A DNA stretch of 64,000 nucleotides from Bin5 sp034422415 (lineage in GTDB: Bacteria > Chloroflexota > Anaerolineae > Caldilineales > Caldilineaceae): positions 868,001 to 932,000 of the forward strand of contig OZ241871.1 in assembly GCA_965202955.1 (NCBI GenBank), given 5' to 3'. A program made the translations under genes and the position numbers. The notes below the pieces were generated by a model that was given only the letters and a program-made list of their open reading frames with translations, ran no database searches and was not told the DNA's origin. Numbering within the stretch: position 1 is the first letter of the stretch; every line of letters begins with the position of its first letter. Shown here piece by piece: positions 8,462 to 17,203 of this stretch.

Positions 8462-9409
8462 TCACCACGTCGGTTCATACTCAACGCTGGAGCGAAGATA
8501 GCGCTGATTAAGATATGTTAGCCCAAGGATCGCCAGGAAAAGCGCCACGCCGATAGCCGAACCGTAGCCGTACTGAAACTCGTGCGTCACTGTCTGAAAC
8601 AGGCGTAATCCTGGCACCATCGTAGCCCAACCAGGCCCTCCGCTGGTCATGACTAGTGGTAAAGTAAACTGTTGCACGCCGTTGATGATGGCCAGAATCA
8701 GAAGGAATCGTAGTTGACCCGCCAGTAGTGGTAGTTCGATGCGGAAAAAGCGGCTGAAAGTTCCTACTCCATCAACCACGGCGGCATCGACGATCTCGGC
8801 CGGGATCTGATGCAGCCCGGCCAGGAACACGAGCATCGTAAACCCTCCAGCCCACGGGAAGCCCACAAACATGAGAGCATAAAGAGCGAGGTTCGGATCG
8901 CCAAGCCAGGCGCGCACGACTTCCTCCTGGCCCAATGCGTTTAGAACGATGTTGAGCAACCCTTTATACGAGTAGAACCATTTCCAAATCATAAAGCCGA
9001 CGATCGCAGGTACTACCATCGGTACGACCAGCAGCGTCTGGTAGAGGTAAGCCGCTCGCCGACTCTGCAGACGGTAGATGAGCGTAGCCACAACAAGCGG
9101 AAGGGCCAGTTGCGCCGTCATCTGAAAGAGGGACAGCTTGACCATATTCGAGATCGAGCCCAGGAAATAGAAGTCAGTTCCCATTTGTGCAAAATTGTCG
9201 AGCCCAACCCAGCGTGCTCGTACACCGTTCCACCAAAAGAAAGAATGGTAAAACGCGGACGCGGCTGGAAAATACGAGAAAAGAATGACGAGGGCAAAGG
9301 TAGGCAGGATGAGCAGATAAAGATTCCGCTTACGTACGATCTCGCGCAATAGCGACGGGCTTGACGTCGCCGGCGTTATCTTACGGAAATCTTCTTCCGT
9401 TTGTTCCAT
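8462..9409 (-). CDS. Sugar ABC transporter permease, MalF/UgpA type
   Basis: A 315-residue membrane protein with a cytoplasmic N-terminus, a first membrane segment in LYLLILPTFALVILFSYF and about six segments in total. The EAA loop that docks the ATPase reads EIVDAAVVDGVGTFSRFF. This fits CUT1 sugar permeases. ATG at 9409 (protein starts MEQTEEDF) is preferred to an upstream in-frame Met at 9508, since the extra residues are not membrane-protein-like, but no strong ribosome site decides it. It is the last gene of a permease - binding protein - permease operon on the minus strand. No ATP-binding subunit lies in the window, so a shared MsmK-type ATPase is likely. Confidence 0.9.
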   Translation of the reverse strand: MEQTEEDFRKITPATSSPSLLREIVRKRNLYLLILPTFALVILFSYFPAASAFYHSFFWWNGVRARWVGLDNFAQMGTDFYFLGSISNMVKLSLFQMTAQLALPLVVATLIYRLQSRRAAYLYQTLLVVPMVVPAIVGFMIWKWFYSYKGLLNIVLNALGQEEVVRAWLGDPNLALYALMFVGFPWAGGFTMLVFLAGLHQIPAEIVDAAVVDGVGTFSRFFRIELPLLAGQLRFLLILAIINGVQQFTLPLVMTSGGPGWATMVPGLRLFQTVTHEFQYGYGSAIGVALFLAILGLTYLNQRYLRSSVEYEPTW

Positions 9410-9626
9410 GTCTGAATTCTTTTCGACCACGCAGCCCCTCTCCAGATTCGACAAGGTGGTGGCCGAAATACCGTCCCGACCACCACCTTCGACATCCCAC
9501 ACTCTCAAAGTGTTGCATAACCTAATCTTGTTGCGTAATCTTATGCTACGCGCAACACGGAATGATTATGTCACCAGGATTGACCTTGCTGGACTTCCGA
9601 CAGTCGCCGCTAATCCTTCACGATTG

Positions 9627-11246
9627 CTACCATGAATCGGCATCCCAGTCAGGGTTCTCGGCAATTGCCCGTGCGGTACCCGCCTGCGCCACCTCTTCTA
9701 ACTTCGCTGCAGCTTCCTCGGGCGTTTTGAGTTGGCCGGACATGAATGCCTGTATCGTCTGGCGGAAGCCGGCCTCGTTCCCCACGCCAGAGACGTGCCA
9801 CATCTCATCGACACCATAACGCTTGCCGTCGCGGATGGCGGGTGGCTCGTAATACAGTCGATACGCTTCCTGCTTCTCAAGATCGTCCGGATACACCTCT
9901 GCAACCGTAGCGTCCGGTTGTGCAGCACGCGGCTCTAGCTGCTGGTGGTACCTTTCCAGTTGATCAGGAGCGGTTAGCCATTGGAGCAAGTCCAGCATCA
10001 ATGGGAGCCGGCCTTCCCTGACCCCCTTCTGTGAAAGCATGAAGACGCTGCCGAAACCGAAGCCACCCGGCGTGCCACCTGAACCCAACGCACGCTGTGG
10101 CAGACCAGGCGCACCTGACCAGGTATCCTGGGTGATCGGTGGAGCGTAAAACGTTCCAAACCTGAACTCGTCCTTAAGCGTTTCGAGGAAGTCTGTGGCC
10201 TCCAGGTAGAACACGTAGCGCATCGCCGCTTCGCCCGTCAGGAAGAGGTCTTCTTGTGACTCGGCCATGAAACCCGGCTGCCAGTACTGGGACCAGTCCT
10301 TGAGTATCTGGAAGTAGGCGGCAGTATGTTCGTCGTCAAACGTCCATTGGCCCGTCTTCCACAGATAGGCGCCGTAGCGGACATTCAGCATTCCGTCTGG
10401 CTCCTCGCCAAAGAAATCGGCGCATATCTGTTGTAGCTCCGGATGATGATCCTCCATCAGGTTATTGTACATCATGCCGTGCGTCCAAACCGCGCAGCAA
10501 CCGCCGGCGATATGGTTGCCGATGGTGAAGGGGACAACGTCAATCGACTTGAGCTTCTCATGCCAGTCCATCCACTCGGCCCAGGACTTGGGCGGAATCA
10601 CGTCTCCGCCCGGTTCCGCCGAATCGATCCCCGCCTTCTCGAACAGGTCACGGTTATAGATGGCGCCGACCACGCTCGCCCCTCCTATGCGGGTCAACCC
10701 TGCACCCCAATAGGTCCCGACGGCCGCCCCGGCGAAGCTGGAGAAAATCACCCCGTCGAAGGGGAAGTCATCCCACCAGCGCGCATTGGGGCTGTATGGG
10801 TTAGGCTGGTCCAGGGTCTCGCGCGGCAACTGGTAGAACAGATCCGGCACCATTAACGAGGGGACAGCCTGATGTGCTACCAGGTCCGTTATCGTATCGG
10901 CCTCGGCACGGATACGTGGAATCTCGACGCCGGCCTGCCCTGGCTGTGGAAGCACTTCCTCCAATTCAATCTTGACGCCCGGCCGAACCGTCTCTTGGTA
11001 TTCTTCGAAAAACGACATCATGATCGAAGCCTCGACGGTTCGGTTCTCAGGCCGCTCCAGCGCATAATTGTTGTACACCAAGATCGTGATCGTGCCTTCC
11101 TCCATGTCCGGCACATCATCCGATGCAGACGTCTCCCCAGGTGCCTCTCCTCCTGGTTGGGCGAGGGCGCAGGCAGCCAGAATCGTGCTCGGCACACTCA
11201 CTGCCGTAAGCTGTAAGAATCTACGTCTCGAGAGTGGCTTGTTCAT
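9627..11246 (-). CDS. Extracellular solute-binding protein of the sugar ABC importer
   Basis: A 539-residue cluster-B type sugar-binding protein. The N-terminus has both a Tat motif (SRRRFLQLTA) and a lipobox (LAAC, Cys at about residue 26), so it is probably exported folded and lipid-anchored. Ligand-fold patches include NRDLFEKAGID, WAEWMDWHEKLKS and FLTGEAAMRYVFY. The start is ATG at 11246, set by a perfect AGGAGG five bases upstream; the longer frame from 11279 reads through that site. At 539 residues it is longer than typical maltose-type binding proteins (about 400), which suggests a larger or unusual glycan ligand. It sits between the two permease genes. Confidence 0.93.
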   Translation of the reverse strand: MNKPLSRRRFLQLTAVSVPSTILAACALAQPGGEAPGETSASDDVPDMEEGTITILVYNNYALERPENRTVEASIMMSFFEEYQETVRPGVKIELEEVLPQPGQAGVEIPRIRAEADTITDLVAHQAVPSLMVPDLFYQLPRETLDQPNPYSPNARWWDDFPFDGVIFSSFAGAAVGTYWGAGLTRIGGASVVGAIYNRDLFEKAGIDSAEPGGDVIPPKSWAEWMDWHEKLKSIDVVPFTIGNHIAGGCCAVWTHGMMYNNLMEDHHPELQQICADFFGEEPDGMLNVRYGAYLWKTGQWTFDDEHTAAYFQILKDWSQYWQPGFMAESQEDLFLTGEAAMRYVFYLEATDFLETLKDEFRFGTFYAPPITQDTWSGAPGLPQRALGSGGTPGGFGFGSVFMLSQKGVREGRLPLMLDLLQWLTAPDQLERYHQQLEPRAAQPDATVAEVYPDDLEKQEAYRLYYEPPAIRDGKRYGVDEMWHVSGVGNEAGFRQTIQAFMSGQLKTPEEAAAKLEEVAQAGTARAIAENPDWDADSW

Positions 11247-11440
11247 GTCGTCCTCCTGAATCCTTTCCCCTCCTGCCACGTCCGCCGATTGGTGCTCCCA
11301 TCATTCGGAGAACCAACCAGAAACGCATCCAGAATCCCGTTGAACCTATCCGGTCAACGTCGTCAGTCTGTTTGCATTTCCTTCAGCGCATATCTCACCC
11401 CCCTTTGCCTGCTCAGAAAGGACAAACACGCGGCTGGTCT

Positions 11441-12289
11441 TCAAATCTTCAAGGCACCAGCGAGCATGCCGGAAATAAAGCGGCGCATGCCCAGACCAAA
11501 CAGCAACACGAGCGGGACCGAGGCGATCACGGCACCAGCATACTGGGCAGCGGGGTAGTCCTCAAAAGGGTTGCTGAACTGCAGCAGTTGTAATGAGAGT
11601 GTCCGTACCCCCTGTTTGTTGAGGACCAGCAATGGCCACGCAATGTCGTTCCAAGCCGCCAGAACGTGCAGCATGCTAACGACCACGAGAATCGGAGCTG
11701 AGAGTGGCACAATCAGGAATCTGATGATCTGCAGGTGGTGGGCGCCATCCAGCCGCGCCGCTTCGAAAAGCTCTTCCGGCAGTTGCGCGAAAAAAGTACG
11801 CAAGAGAAAGATGTTGAAGGCCTGTCCGACGGCAATGTATGGCAAAATCACCGCCCACAGAGTATTGGTCAGTCTGAGTGTATGAGCAACCAGAACCAGC
11901 AGTGGCACCAAAGTCAGGATGCCCGGAATCATCAATAACCCCAGGAGGAAATACCATAGCAGTTCCTTGCCTGGGAAAGAGTAGCGAGCGAAAACGTATG
12001 CGGTCGTGGAAGCCGTTATCAATAGCCCTGCCAGCGAAACCAGCGAGACAATGATCGTATTCAGCATGCTCCGACCCATCAGCTTGCCCGCAATTTCATA
12101 GTTGCGCAGACCCTTCGGCCACTCAATCGCCAGAGGATCGCGCTGAAACTGCAAACGGTCCTTGACCGACACGTTCAAAAGGAAGAAAATGGGGTAAATC
12201 GTGAGTAGGACACAGATCACCAGGAAGAGATGGGAAATCAATTCGCGTGAAATACCAAGGCGGTGCAGCCTCCGGCGGATGATCCCCAT
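11441..12289 (-). CDS. Sugar ABC transporter permease, MalG/UgpE type
   Basis: A 282-residue inner-membrane permease with six predicted segments, the first in ELISHLFLVICVLLTIYPI, and the EAA loop EELFEAARLDGAHHLQIIRF. The extended first periplasmic loop (KDRLQFQRDPLAIEWPKG) is typical of MalG-type CUT1 subunits. It is the first gene of the importer operon, about 50 bp downstream of a good promoter at 12347-12375, and is followed after 194 bp by the binding-protein gene. Confidence 0.92.
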   Translation of the reverse strand: MGIIRRRLHRLGISRELISHLFLVICVLLTIYPIFFLLNVSVKDRLQFQRDPLAIEWPKGLRNYEIAGKLMGRSMLNTIIVSLVSLAGLLITASTTAYVFARYSFPGKELLWYFLLGLLMIPGILTLVPLLVLVAHTLRLTNTLWAVILPYIAVGQAFNIFLLRTFFAQLPEELFEAARLDGAHHLQIIRFLIVPLSAPILVVVSMLHVLAAWNDIAWPLLVLNKQGVRTLSLQLLQFSNPFEDYPAAQYAGAVIASVPLVLLFGLGMRRFISGMLAGALKI

Positions 12290-12346
12290 AATGCCAACCT
12301 CCCTGCGAACTCAGCTTCAGTTGACACGGTAATCTTACCTTTCGGA

Positions 12347-12375
12347 ATCATAGCATAGCAGGGTACACCTTGCAA
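12347..12375 (-). promoter_or_regulatory. Promoter of the sugar ABC importer operon
   Basis: On the minus strand TTGCAA (12370-12375) and TATGAT (12347-12352) are separated by 17 bp and lie about 58 bp upstream of the MalG-type permease start. The -10 region reads TATGCTATGAT, as in the promoter at 379-407. The gap 12290-12619 between this operon and the divergent regulator shows no convincing gene. Confidence 0.55.
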
Positions 12376-12619
12376 CGCGCCTTTTTGGGGTATGGTCTGG
12401 AAAGGACACGAAATCAGATACTTCGCTGCTTATCCAGACCGGGTCCCCCAACCCGTTGAACGAGAACGCCCCAAAACTGGCAGAACCCCGGACGACGGAG
12501 CATCGCTTCACATCGCAAGACATTCGCTCTCCGTCTCAGGACGATTCACTGTATTTCCTCTGAGAGCAGCCGATTGTTGGCAGTAGTGTGACTCCGGTCC
12601 ATTTACTCTTTTCCCGGTG

Positions 12620-12648
12620 TTGACAGCCTGCAAACGACGTTCTATACT
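12620..12648 (+). promoter_or_regulatory. Consensus sigma70 promoter of the DtxR/MntR-like regulator
   Basis: TTGACA at 12620-12625 and TATACT at 12643-12648 are separated by exactly 17 bp, giving a predicted transcript start near 12655 and a leader of about 48 nt before the ATG at 12703. This is one of the best promoter matches in the window. Confidence 0.7.
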
Positions 12649-12702
12649 TCTGAAAATACCCATTCTGAGCTTTGAAGCCCCAGCGGTTGGCCGAGGACGA
12701 TT

Positions 12703-13416
12703 ATGCGCACGTTCTGCAACATCATCACCGATGGGATGCTCGACTATCTGGTGGCGATCTACGAGTTGGGCGAGACCAACGACAGGATCTCCACCACGGC
12801 GCTGGCGCAGAAGATGGAAGTGTCGCCGGCCGCGGCCAGCAGCATGACCAAACGGCTGACCGAATCGGGCCATGTGGTCCGCTCGGCGGCTGCCGGTATC
12901 CGGTTGACCGACCAGGGCCGCCTGGCCGCATTGCAGCTCTTGCGCAGGCACCGGCTGCTGGAAGTGTTTCTGATCGAGGTGATGGGCTTTACCTGGGACC
13001 AGGTGAAGGCGGAGGCCATGCGGCTGGAGCACGCTATCAGCGCCGAGTTCGAAAAGCGCATGGAGATTATCTGCAACTTCCCATCCCACTGCCCGCACGG
13101 GGACCCCGTCCCGAGCGAAGACGGTCAGGTCAAGAGCGAGGACCTGATCAGCCTGGCGGAACTGCGGCCCGGGCAGACGGGCGAACTGCGCCGGGTGGCC
13201 AACCACAACGCGCCGATGCTGCGCTATCTGTCGCAGTTGAATCTGGTGCCGGGCTATCAGATCAAGGTGCTGAACGTCGAACCCTTTGACGGGCCGAGCA
13301 TCGTGCAAGTAGAGAACAGTTCCCCGCAGACCGACCCGGAAAGCCTCGTTAAAATTATAGGCCGCTCTTTGGCCAGACGCCTCTTCGTGAAGTTGGCTGA
13401 AAGGCCTGCCGCGTAG
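12703..13416 (+). CDS. DtxR/MntR-family metal-dependent transcriptional regulator
   Basis: A 237-residue protein with an N-terminal winged helix (about residues 12-72), a dimerisation domain with the hallmark EAMRLEHAIS and CPHGDPVPS motifs (about 75-140), and a C-terminal FeoA-like SH3 domain (about 150-232). The family represses metal uptake genes when Fe2+ or Mn2+ is bound. The metal ligands look mixed. Asp14 matches MntR Asp8. Val17 stands where MntR has Glu11. Met106 stands where MntR has Glu99 and DtxR has Cys102. Glu109, His110 and His83 are kept. Metal choice therefore cannot be assigned. It is divergent from the sugar importer, and no metal transporter gene is adjacent. Start ATG at 12703 with GAGG upstream. 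Confidence 0.88.
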   Translation: MRTFCNIITDGMLDYLVAIYELGETNDRISTTALAQKMEVSPAAASSMTKRLTESGHVVRSAAAGIRLTDQGRLAALQLLRRHRLLEVFLIEVMGFTWDQVKAEAMRLEHAISAEFEKRMEIICNFPSHCPHGDPVPSEDGQVKSEDLISLAELRPGQTGELRRVANHNAPMLRYLSQLNLVPGYQIKVLNVEPFDGPSIVQVENSSPQTDPESLVKIIGRSLARRLFVKLAERPAA

Positions 13417-13443
13417 CCGCGCATCGTTCTGCACGTTACACGC

Positions 13444-13974
13444 ATGGCCACTCCCTTCAGACCGCACCGTTCCCGCGAAGCGAAAACGCAATCACTCCCA
13501 TTTTGCGCCATCCTTTCGGCGGCGTTGCTGCTTGCCATCGCCTTCAGCCCGCCCGTGTGGGCGCAGGATGAAGCCACTGACATCACCGCCGACGAGGTGA
13601 ACAAAGTGGCCAAGCAGCTGTGGTGCCCACTGTGTGGAGGCAGGCTGCGCCTGGACAGTTGCGAGTTGAAAGCGTGTGCGCAGATGAGGGAGGTCATCGC
13701 CATGAAGTTGGCCGAAGGCGAGGACGCAGAGTCAATCCGCGATTATTTCCTGGAGCAGTACGGGCCGCAGATCCTGGGTGAGCCGCCGCGGCAGGGATTC
13801 AATTGGCTGGCGTGGATAATGCCGGTGGTGGCGGTTGCAGGGGGCGGTCTCTTCCTCTGGTTGCGCTTGCAGCAGATGGCGCGGCCGCTTCGTACGTCTT
13901 TGGCAAGGGCAGGGGGCGCTGAGGCCGACGAGCATGAGCGGCGGCTGAATGAGGAGCTCGCCCGCTATGACTGA
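13444..13974 (+). CDS. CcmH/CycL-like cytochrome c maturation protein
   Basis: A 176-residue protein with a signal peptide (about residues 18-40, ending VWAQ) and the CcmH domain. The redox motif appears as KQLWCPLCGG, followed by LDSCELKACAQMRE, and then by EDAESIRDYFLEQYGPQIL, the conserved end of the domain. A single C-terminal membrane helix (LAWIMPVVAVAGGGLFLWLRL) anchors it. CcmH keeps the apocytochrome CxxCH thiols reduced for heme attachment outside the membrane. The four-cysteine form differs from the single LRCxxC of proteobacterial CcmH. Its stop overlaps the start of the TlpA-like gene, so the two are translationally coupled. The heme-lyase genes ccmE/F are not in this window. Confidence 0.85.
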   Translation: MATPFRPHRSREAKTQSLPFCAILSAALLLAIAFSPPVWAQDEATDITADEVNKVAKQLWCPLCGGRLRLDSCELKACAQMREVIAMKLAEGEDAESIRDYFLEQYGPQILGEPPRQGFNWLAWIMPVVAVAGGGLFLWLRLQQMARPLRTSLARAGGAEADEHERRLNEELARYD

Positions 13975-14563
13975 ACTGACCGAACAGTACGAGCGGGATG
14001 TACCGTTGCAAACGCCCGGGCAAGCAGAACTACCATCCGCCCGCGCCGTTAGTCTGTGGCGTATCTTCTTCCTCGGCGTCATCCTGCTCTTTATCGTCCT
14101 ACTTGCAGTAGGTCTGTGGAAGACGATAGTTGACGGGCAGCGGGCAGCGGGCGAGGCCCCTGAACTGCGCTTTACAACTTTCGACGGCGAGAGTGTCGCC
14201 CTGCGAGATCTTCGGGGAAAGGGTGTCGTTGTCAATTTCTGGGCCAGCTGGTGCGCCCCCTGCCGCGAGGAGGCCTCGCTCTTGGAGCAGACCTGGCGCC
14301 GCGAGAAGGAGAACGGGATCATCTTCCTCGGACTGGACTACCTGGACCAGGAGCCGGACGCGCTCGCCTATCTCGAAGAGTTCGATATTACCTACCCCAA
14401 CGGCCCGGACCTGCGCAGCCAGGCTGCTCGACGCTATCGTATCCAGGGCGTGCCGGAGACCTTCTTTATCAGCCCCGAAGGCAAAATCGTAGATATCGTC
14501 GTCGGGCCGATCGCAGGTCAGCAGGAGATGGACGCGCTGTTGGAGCAGATCCGTCCCCGTTAG
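13967..14563 (+). CDS. TlpA/ResA-like membrane-anchored thioredoxin
   Basis: A 198-residue protein with one N-terminal membrane helix (WRIFFLGVILLFIVLLAVGLW, near residues 30-50) and an outward-facing thioredoxin fold. The active site WASWCAPCREE and the later cis-Pro region QGVPETFFIS are intact. ResA/TlpA/CcmG proteins reduce cytochrome c apoprotein thiols, which fits the preceding CcmH-like gene. I chose the ATG at 13967, which overlaps the ccmH-like stop (13972-13974) and has GAGGAG 10 nt upstream. An in-frame ATG at 13949 lies before that ribosome site. Confidence 0.88.
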   Translation: MTELTEQYERDVPLQTPGQAELPSARAVSLWRIFFLGVILLFIVLLAVGLWKTIVDGQRAAGEAPELRFTTFDGESVALRDLRGKGVVVNFWASWCAPCREEASLLEQTWRREKENGIIFLGLDYLDQEPDALAYLEEFDITYPNGPDLRSQAARRYRIQGVPETFFISPEGKIVDIVVGPIAGQQEMDALLEQIRPR

Positions 14564-14781
14564 CCGGCACCTCCTTGTCCTCCATCGGTGTGCGTTTTCC
14601 TTTCCAGCCGTCTCCGACTCAGTCGAATTCTGTGCTACAATGGCTCGGTAATGCGCCGGGCGGCCATTCATGCCTGGACAACTGCCGCGTCGATCGGTGG
14701 CAGAATCCGTAACTGTTTGATCAGTTCCGTAGGCACGGAACGTATTATGTACGCGAGAGAGATCGGGCAAGAGGGCGGCTG

Positions 14782-16191
14782 ATGACAAAAAGGCAGACCT
14801 ATCATCTGATCACCCTCGGATGCCCAAAAAACAGGGTCGATAGCGACGGCATAGAGATGCTGTTGCAGCAGGAGAATGTCGTTGAGAACGTGGACGCCGG
14901 CAGCGCCGATGTGCTCATAGTGAACACCTGCGGCTTTCTGGAAGCGGCAAAAGAGGAGTCGATCGACGTTTTGCAGGAGCTCGCCAGCGGCAAACGCCAC
15001 CACCAGATGCTTATCGCGGCCGGCTGTCTGGCGCAACGCAACGGCGACGAGGTGCTGGAGCGGGTGCCGGAAGTAGACGGCCTGCTGGGTACGCGGCGTT
15101 GGATGGATGTGGTGGAGCTGATCAAGGGGGTGCGCGGCGGGCCGAAGCAGCGCCGCCTGCAACGCTACAGCCTGCTGGGCGAGCCGGAAGAATCCTTCGA
15201 GCAGCCTGTGCCGCGTCCGCCTGTGGCCGGAGGAAGCGCCTACCTCAAAATCTCTGACGGCTGTAACGCGCCCTGCGCCTTCTGCACGATTCCCAGCTTC
15301 AAAGGCAAGCTGCGCAGCCGTCCGATCGAGGCGATCGTTGACGAGGCCATTTCGCTGGTGGATGCGGGCGCCAGAGAACTGGTGATCGTCGCCCAGGACA
15401 CGACCGACTTTGGACGCGACCGGGGCGAGCCGGACAGTCTGCCCCGCCTGCTCAGCGCCCTCTGCAATCGAACGAGCGATGCGCTGAAATGGGTGCGGCT
15501 GATGTACGCCTATCCGGGACACGTGAGCGATGCCCTGATCGAAGTGATGGCGGGCCAGGATAAAATCGTGCCCTATCTGGATATGCCCCTGCAGCACGGC
15601 GACCCGCGCGCTTTGCGCCGCATGAGACGCCCCTCCCGGCTGGAAATGGTCTTCGACCATGTCGACAAGCTGCGCGCCGCGATGCCGGATATCGCGCTGC
15701 GAACGACATTCATCGTCGGCTACCCGGGCGAGACCGAAGAGGAGTTCGAGGGCTTGCTGTCGTTCGTGCAGGCGATAGAGTTCGACAAGGTCGGTGCGTT
15801 CCCATTCAGCCCGGAGCCGGGCACACCGGCGGCGGAGTTGCCCGAACCCGTCCCTGAAAGAGCGAAGGCTGAGCGCTACGCCCGCCTGATGGAGACCCAG
15901 CAACCGATCAGCCTGCGCAAGAACCAGGAGCAGGTCGGCAAAATGCTCGACGTCCTGGTCGAAGGCGAAGGTGAAGTCGCCGAGACCGGCGACCCACTGG
16001 TCTTGGGACGCAGCTACCGCGACGCCCCGGAGGTGGACGGCCTTGTCCTTGTGCCAGGTATCGAAAACGCGCCCTCGGGTACCATGCTGCGGGTCCACAT
16101 CAACGGCGCGTTGGAGTATGATCTGGTCGGAGAGCCGCTGCTCGCGGAGACCCATTCGAGCCGAAAAGAGCTATGGGCAGAGTCCCGTTAG
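14782..16191 (+). CDS. rimO: Ribosomal protein S12 methylthiotransferase RimO
   Basis: A 469-residue radical-SAM methylthiotransferase with all three domains. The N-terminal MTTase domain has LGCPKNRVDSDGIEMLL and VNTCGFLEAAKEES, which carry two of its three iron-sulfur cysteines. The radical-SAM core has the CxxxCxxC motif CNAPCAFC in SDGCNAPCAFCTIPSFKG. A C-terminal TRAM domain contains VLVEGEGEV and LVLGRSYRDAPEVDG. LGCPKNRVDS and FKGKLRSRP distinguish RimO from MiaB. It adds a methylthio group to the conserved aspartate of ribosomal protein S12. GAGGGCGG lies just upstream of the ATG. The 218-bp gap before it contains a TACAAT-like -10 near 14636 without a clear -35. Confidence 0.95.
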   Translation: MTKRQTYHLITLGCPKNRVDSDGIEMLLQQENVVENVDAGSADVLIVNTCGFLEAAKEESIDVLQELASGKRHHQMLIAAGCLAQRNGDEVLERVPEVDGLLGTRRWMDVVELIKGVRGGPKQRRLQRYSLLGEPEESFEQPVPRPPVAGGSAYLKISDGCNAPCAFCTIPSFKGKLRSRPIEAIVDEAISLVDAGARELVIVAQDTTDFGRDRGEPDSLPRLLSALCNRTSDALKWVRLMYAYPGHVSDALIEVMAGQDKIVPYLDMPLQHGDPRALRRMRRPSRLEMVFDHVDKLRAAMPDIALRTTFIVGYPGETEEEFEGLLSFVQAIEFDKVGAFPFSPEPGTPAAELPEPVPERAKAERYARLMETQQPISLRKNQEQVGKMLDVLVEGEGEVAETGDPLVLGRSYRDAPEVDGLVLVPGIENAPSGTMLRVHINGALEYDLVGEPLLAETHSSRKELWAESR

Positions 16192-16213
16192 CCGGCCCCT
16201 CGCGGAGAGCGCA

Positions 16214-17110
16214 ATGCCCGAACTGGCGCAGTTGGAGCAGGATTTGGGCGCGTTGGAGCAGGACCAATCCCTCAGCGAAGACGACAACCTGACCGGGCGC
16301 TTCCTGGCGCTGAAGAGGCTCGACTTTCTGGCGGAAGCCTACCAGCTACGCGCCAGCGAACGACTGGCCTCAGAACAGCTGCGGCGCGTTCGAGCGTTGC
16401 AGGCCAACCTGGAGCGGCGGAACCGGACGCTCTTTCAAAGAGTTCGCGCCGGCATCAGCGCCGGCGCTGTCACTTCGCGTCAACTTCGTACTCTGTTCGA
16501 GGACAACGGCAACTACAGGCCCGGCGACAGGGGATGTCTGCACTGGCGTGGGGAGGCAGCGGACGCCTTGGCCGCGGGCCTGTTCCACAGTGACCGCCCG
16601 CCGCAGCGGTGGAACGGCGGCGATAGCGAGATGATCCACTACGAGCCGGCCCCGGTGGGCACCCTTCTCGAACTGGTTGACCGGGTGCCTTTGACGTCTG
16701 CTGACAGATTCGTCGATGTCGGCTCCGGATTGGGCCAAGTCGTGCTACTGGTCCATCTGCTCACGGGCGTGGAGGCAATCGGGCTGGAAGTCATGCCGGC
16801 CTATGTGGAGCAGGCGAAGCGGGAGGCCGCCGCGCTGTGCATCAAAGGCGTGACATTCAAACATGGTGACGCACGCAACGACGACCTCTGCAGAGGCACT
16901 ATCTACTTTCTCTTTTCCCCATTTCGCGGGCAAATGCTGCAGACGGTCCTCAAGAGATTGCGCGATGAGGCAATGACGCGGCAACTCACGATCTGTTCCT
17001 TCGGCCCCTGTACCCTACCGATCGCCGCCGAGAATTGGCTGACGATCGAAGAGCCGGATATGAACCACGGGTTCCGGCTGGCGATCTTTCACAGCCGTGG
17101 AGAAAATTGA
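16214..17110 (+). CDS. Class I SAM-dependent methyltransferase-like protein
   Basis: A 298-residue protein with a helical, charged N-terminal half (residues 1-90, rich in Leu, Glu and Arg) and a C-terminal Rossmann methyltransferase domain. Motif I is FVDVGSGLGQVVLLVHLL, followed by AIGLEVMPAYVEQAKREA and the acidic loop FKHGDARNDD. The substrate is unknown. The domain resembles histone-methyltransferase DOT1-type folds in its DVGSGLGQ loop, but this is only a motif similarity. Start ATG at 16214 with GGAGAG upstream; a longer in-frame ORF begins inside rimO and is not the gene. It follows rimO by 22 bp. Confidence 0.75.
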   Translation: MPELAQLEQDLGALEQDQSLSEDDNLTGRFLALKRLDFLAEAYQLRASERLASEQLRRVRALQANLERRNRTLFQRVRAGISAGAVTSRQLRTLFEDNGNYRPGDRGCLHWRGEAADALAAGLFHSDRPPQRWNGGDSEMIHYEPAPVGTLLELVDRVPLTSADRFVDVGSGLGQVVLLVHLLTGVEAIGLEVMPAYVEQAKREAAALCIKGVTFKHGDARNDDLCRGTIYFLFSPFRGQMLQTVLKRLRDEAMTRQLTICSFGPCTLPIAAENWLTIEEPDMNHGFRLAIFHSRGEN

Positions 17111-17111
17111 A

Positions 17112-17157
17112 ACGGCAGGCGTCGGCACGGCGACCTGCCCGCGCCAACGCCTGCCGT
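17112..17157. terminator. Hairpin between convergent genes
   Basis: An 11-bp perfect stem (ACGGCAGGCGT at 17112-17122 with ACGCCTGCCGT at 17147-17157) around a 24-nt loop lies right after the methyltransferase stop and 46 bp before the end of the convergent aldehyde dehydrogenase gene. There is no U-tract on either side, so it may be a barrier or Rho-linked stop rather than a classical intrinsic terminator. Confidence 0.45.
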
Positions 17158-17203
17158 AGTTGATGGTCAAGGGTATCGGACCGGATCTGACAGCTTTACC
17201 TGA

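Noticed and set aside
12508..13491. A 327-codon minus-strand open frame over the DtxR-like regulator
   Set aside because: The plus strand has a consensus promoter, winged helix, metal motifs and FeoA domain in the right frame.
14668..16155. A 495-codon minus-strand open frame over rimO
   Set aside because: rimO is unmistakable on the plus strand, and the antisense product shows no family pattern.
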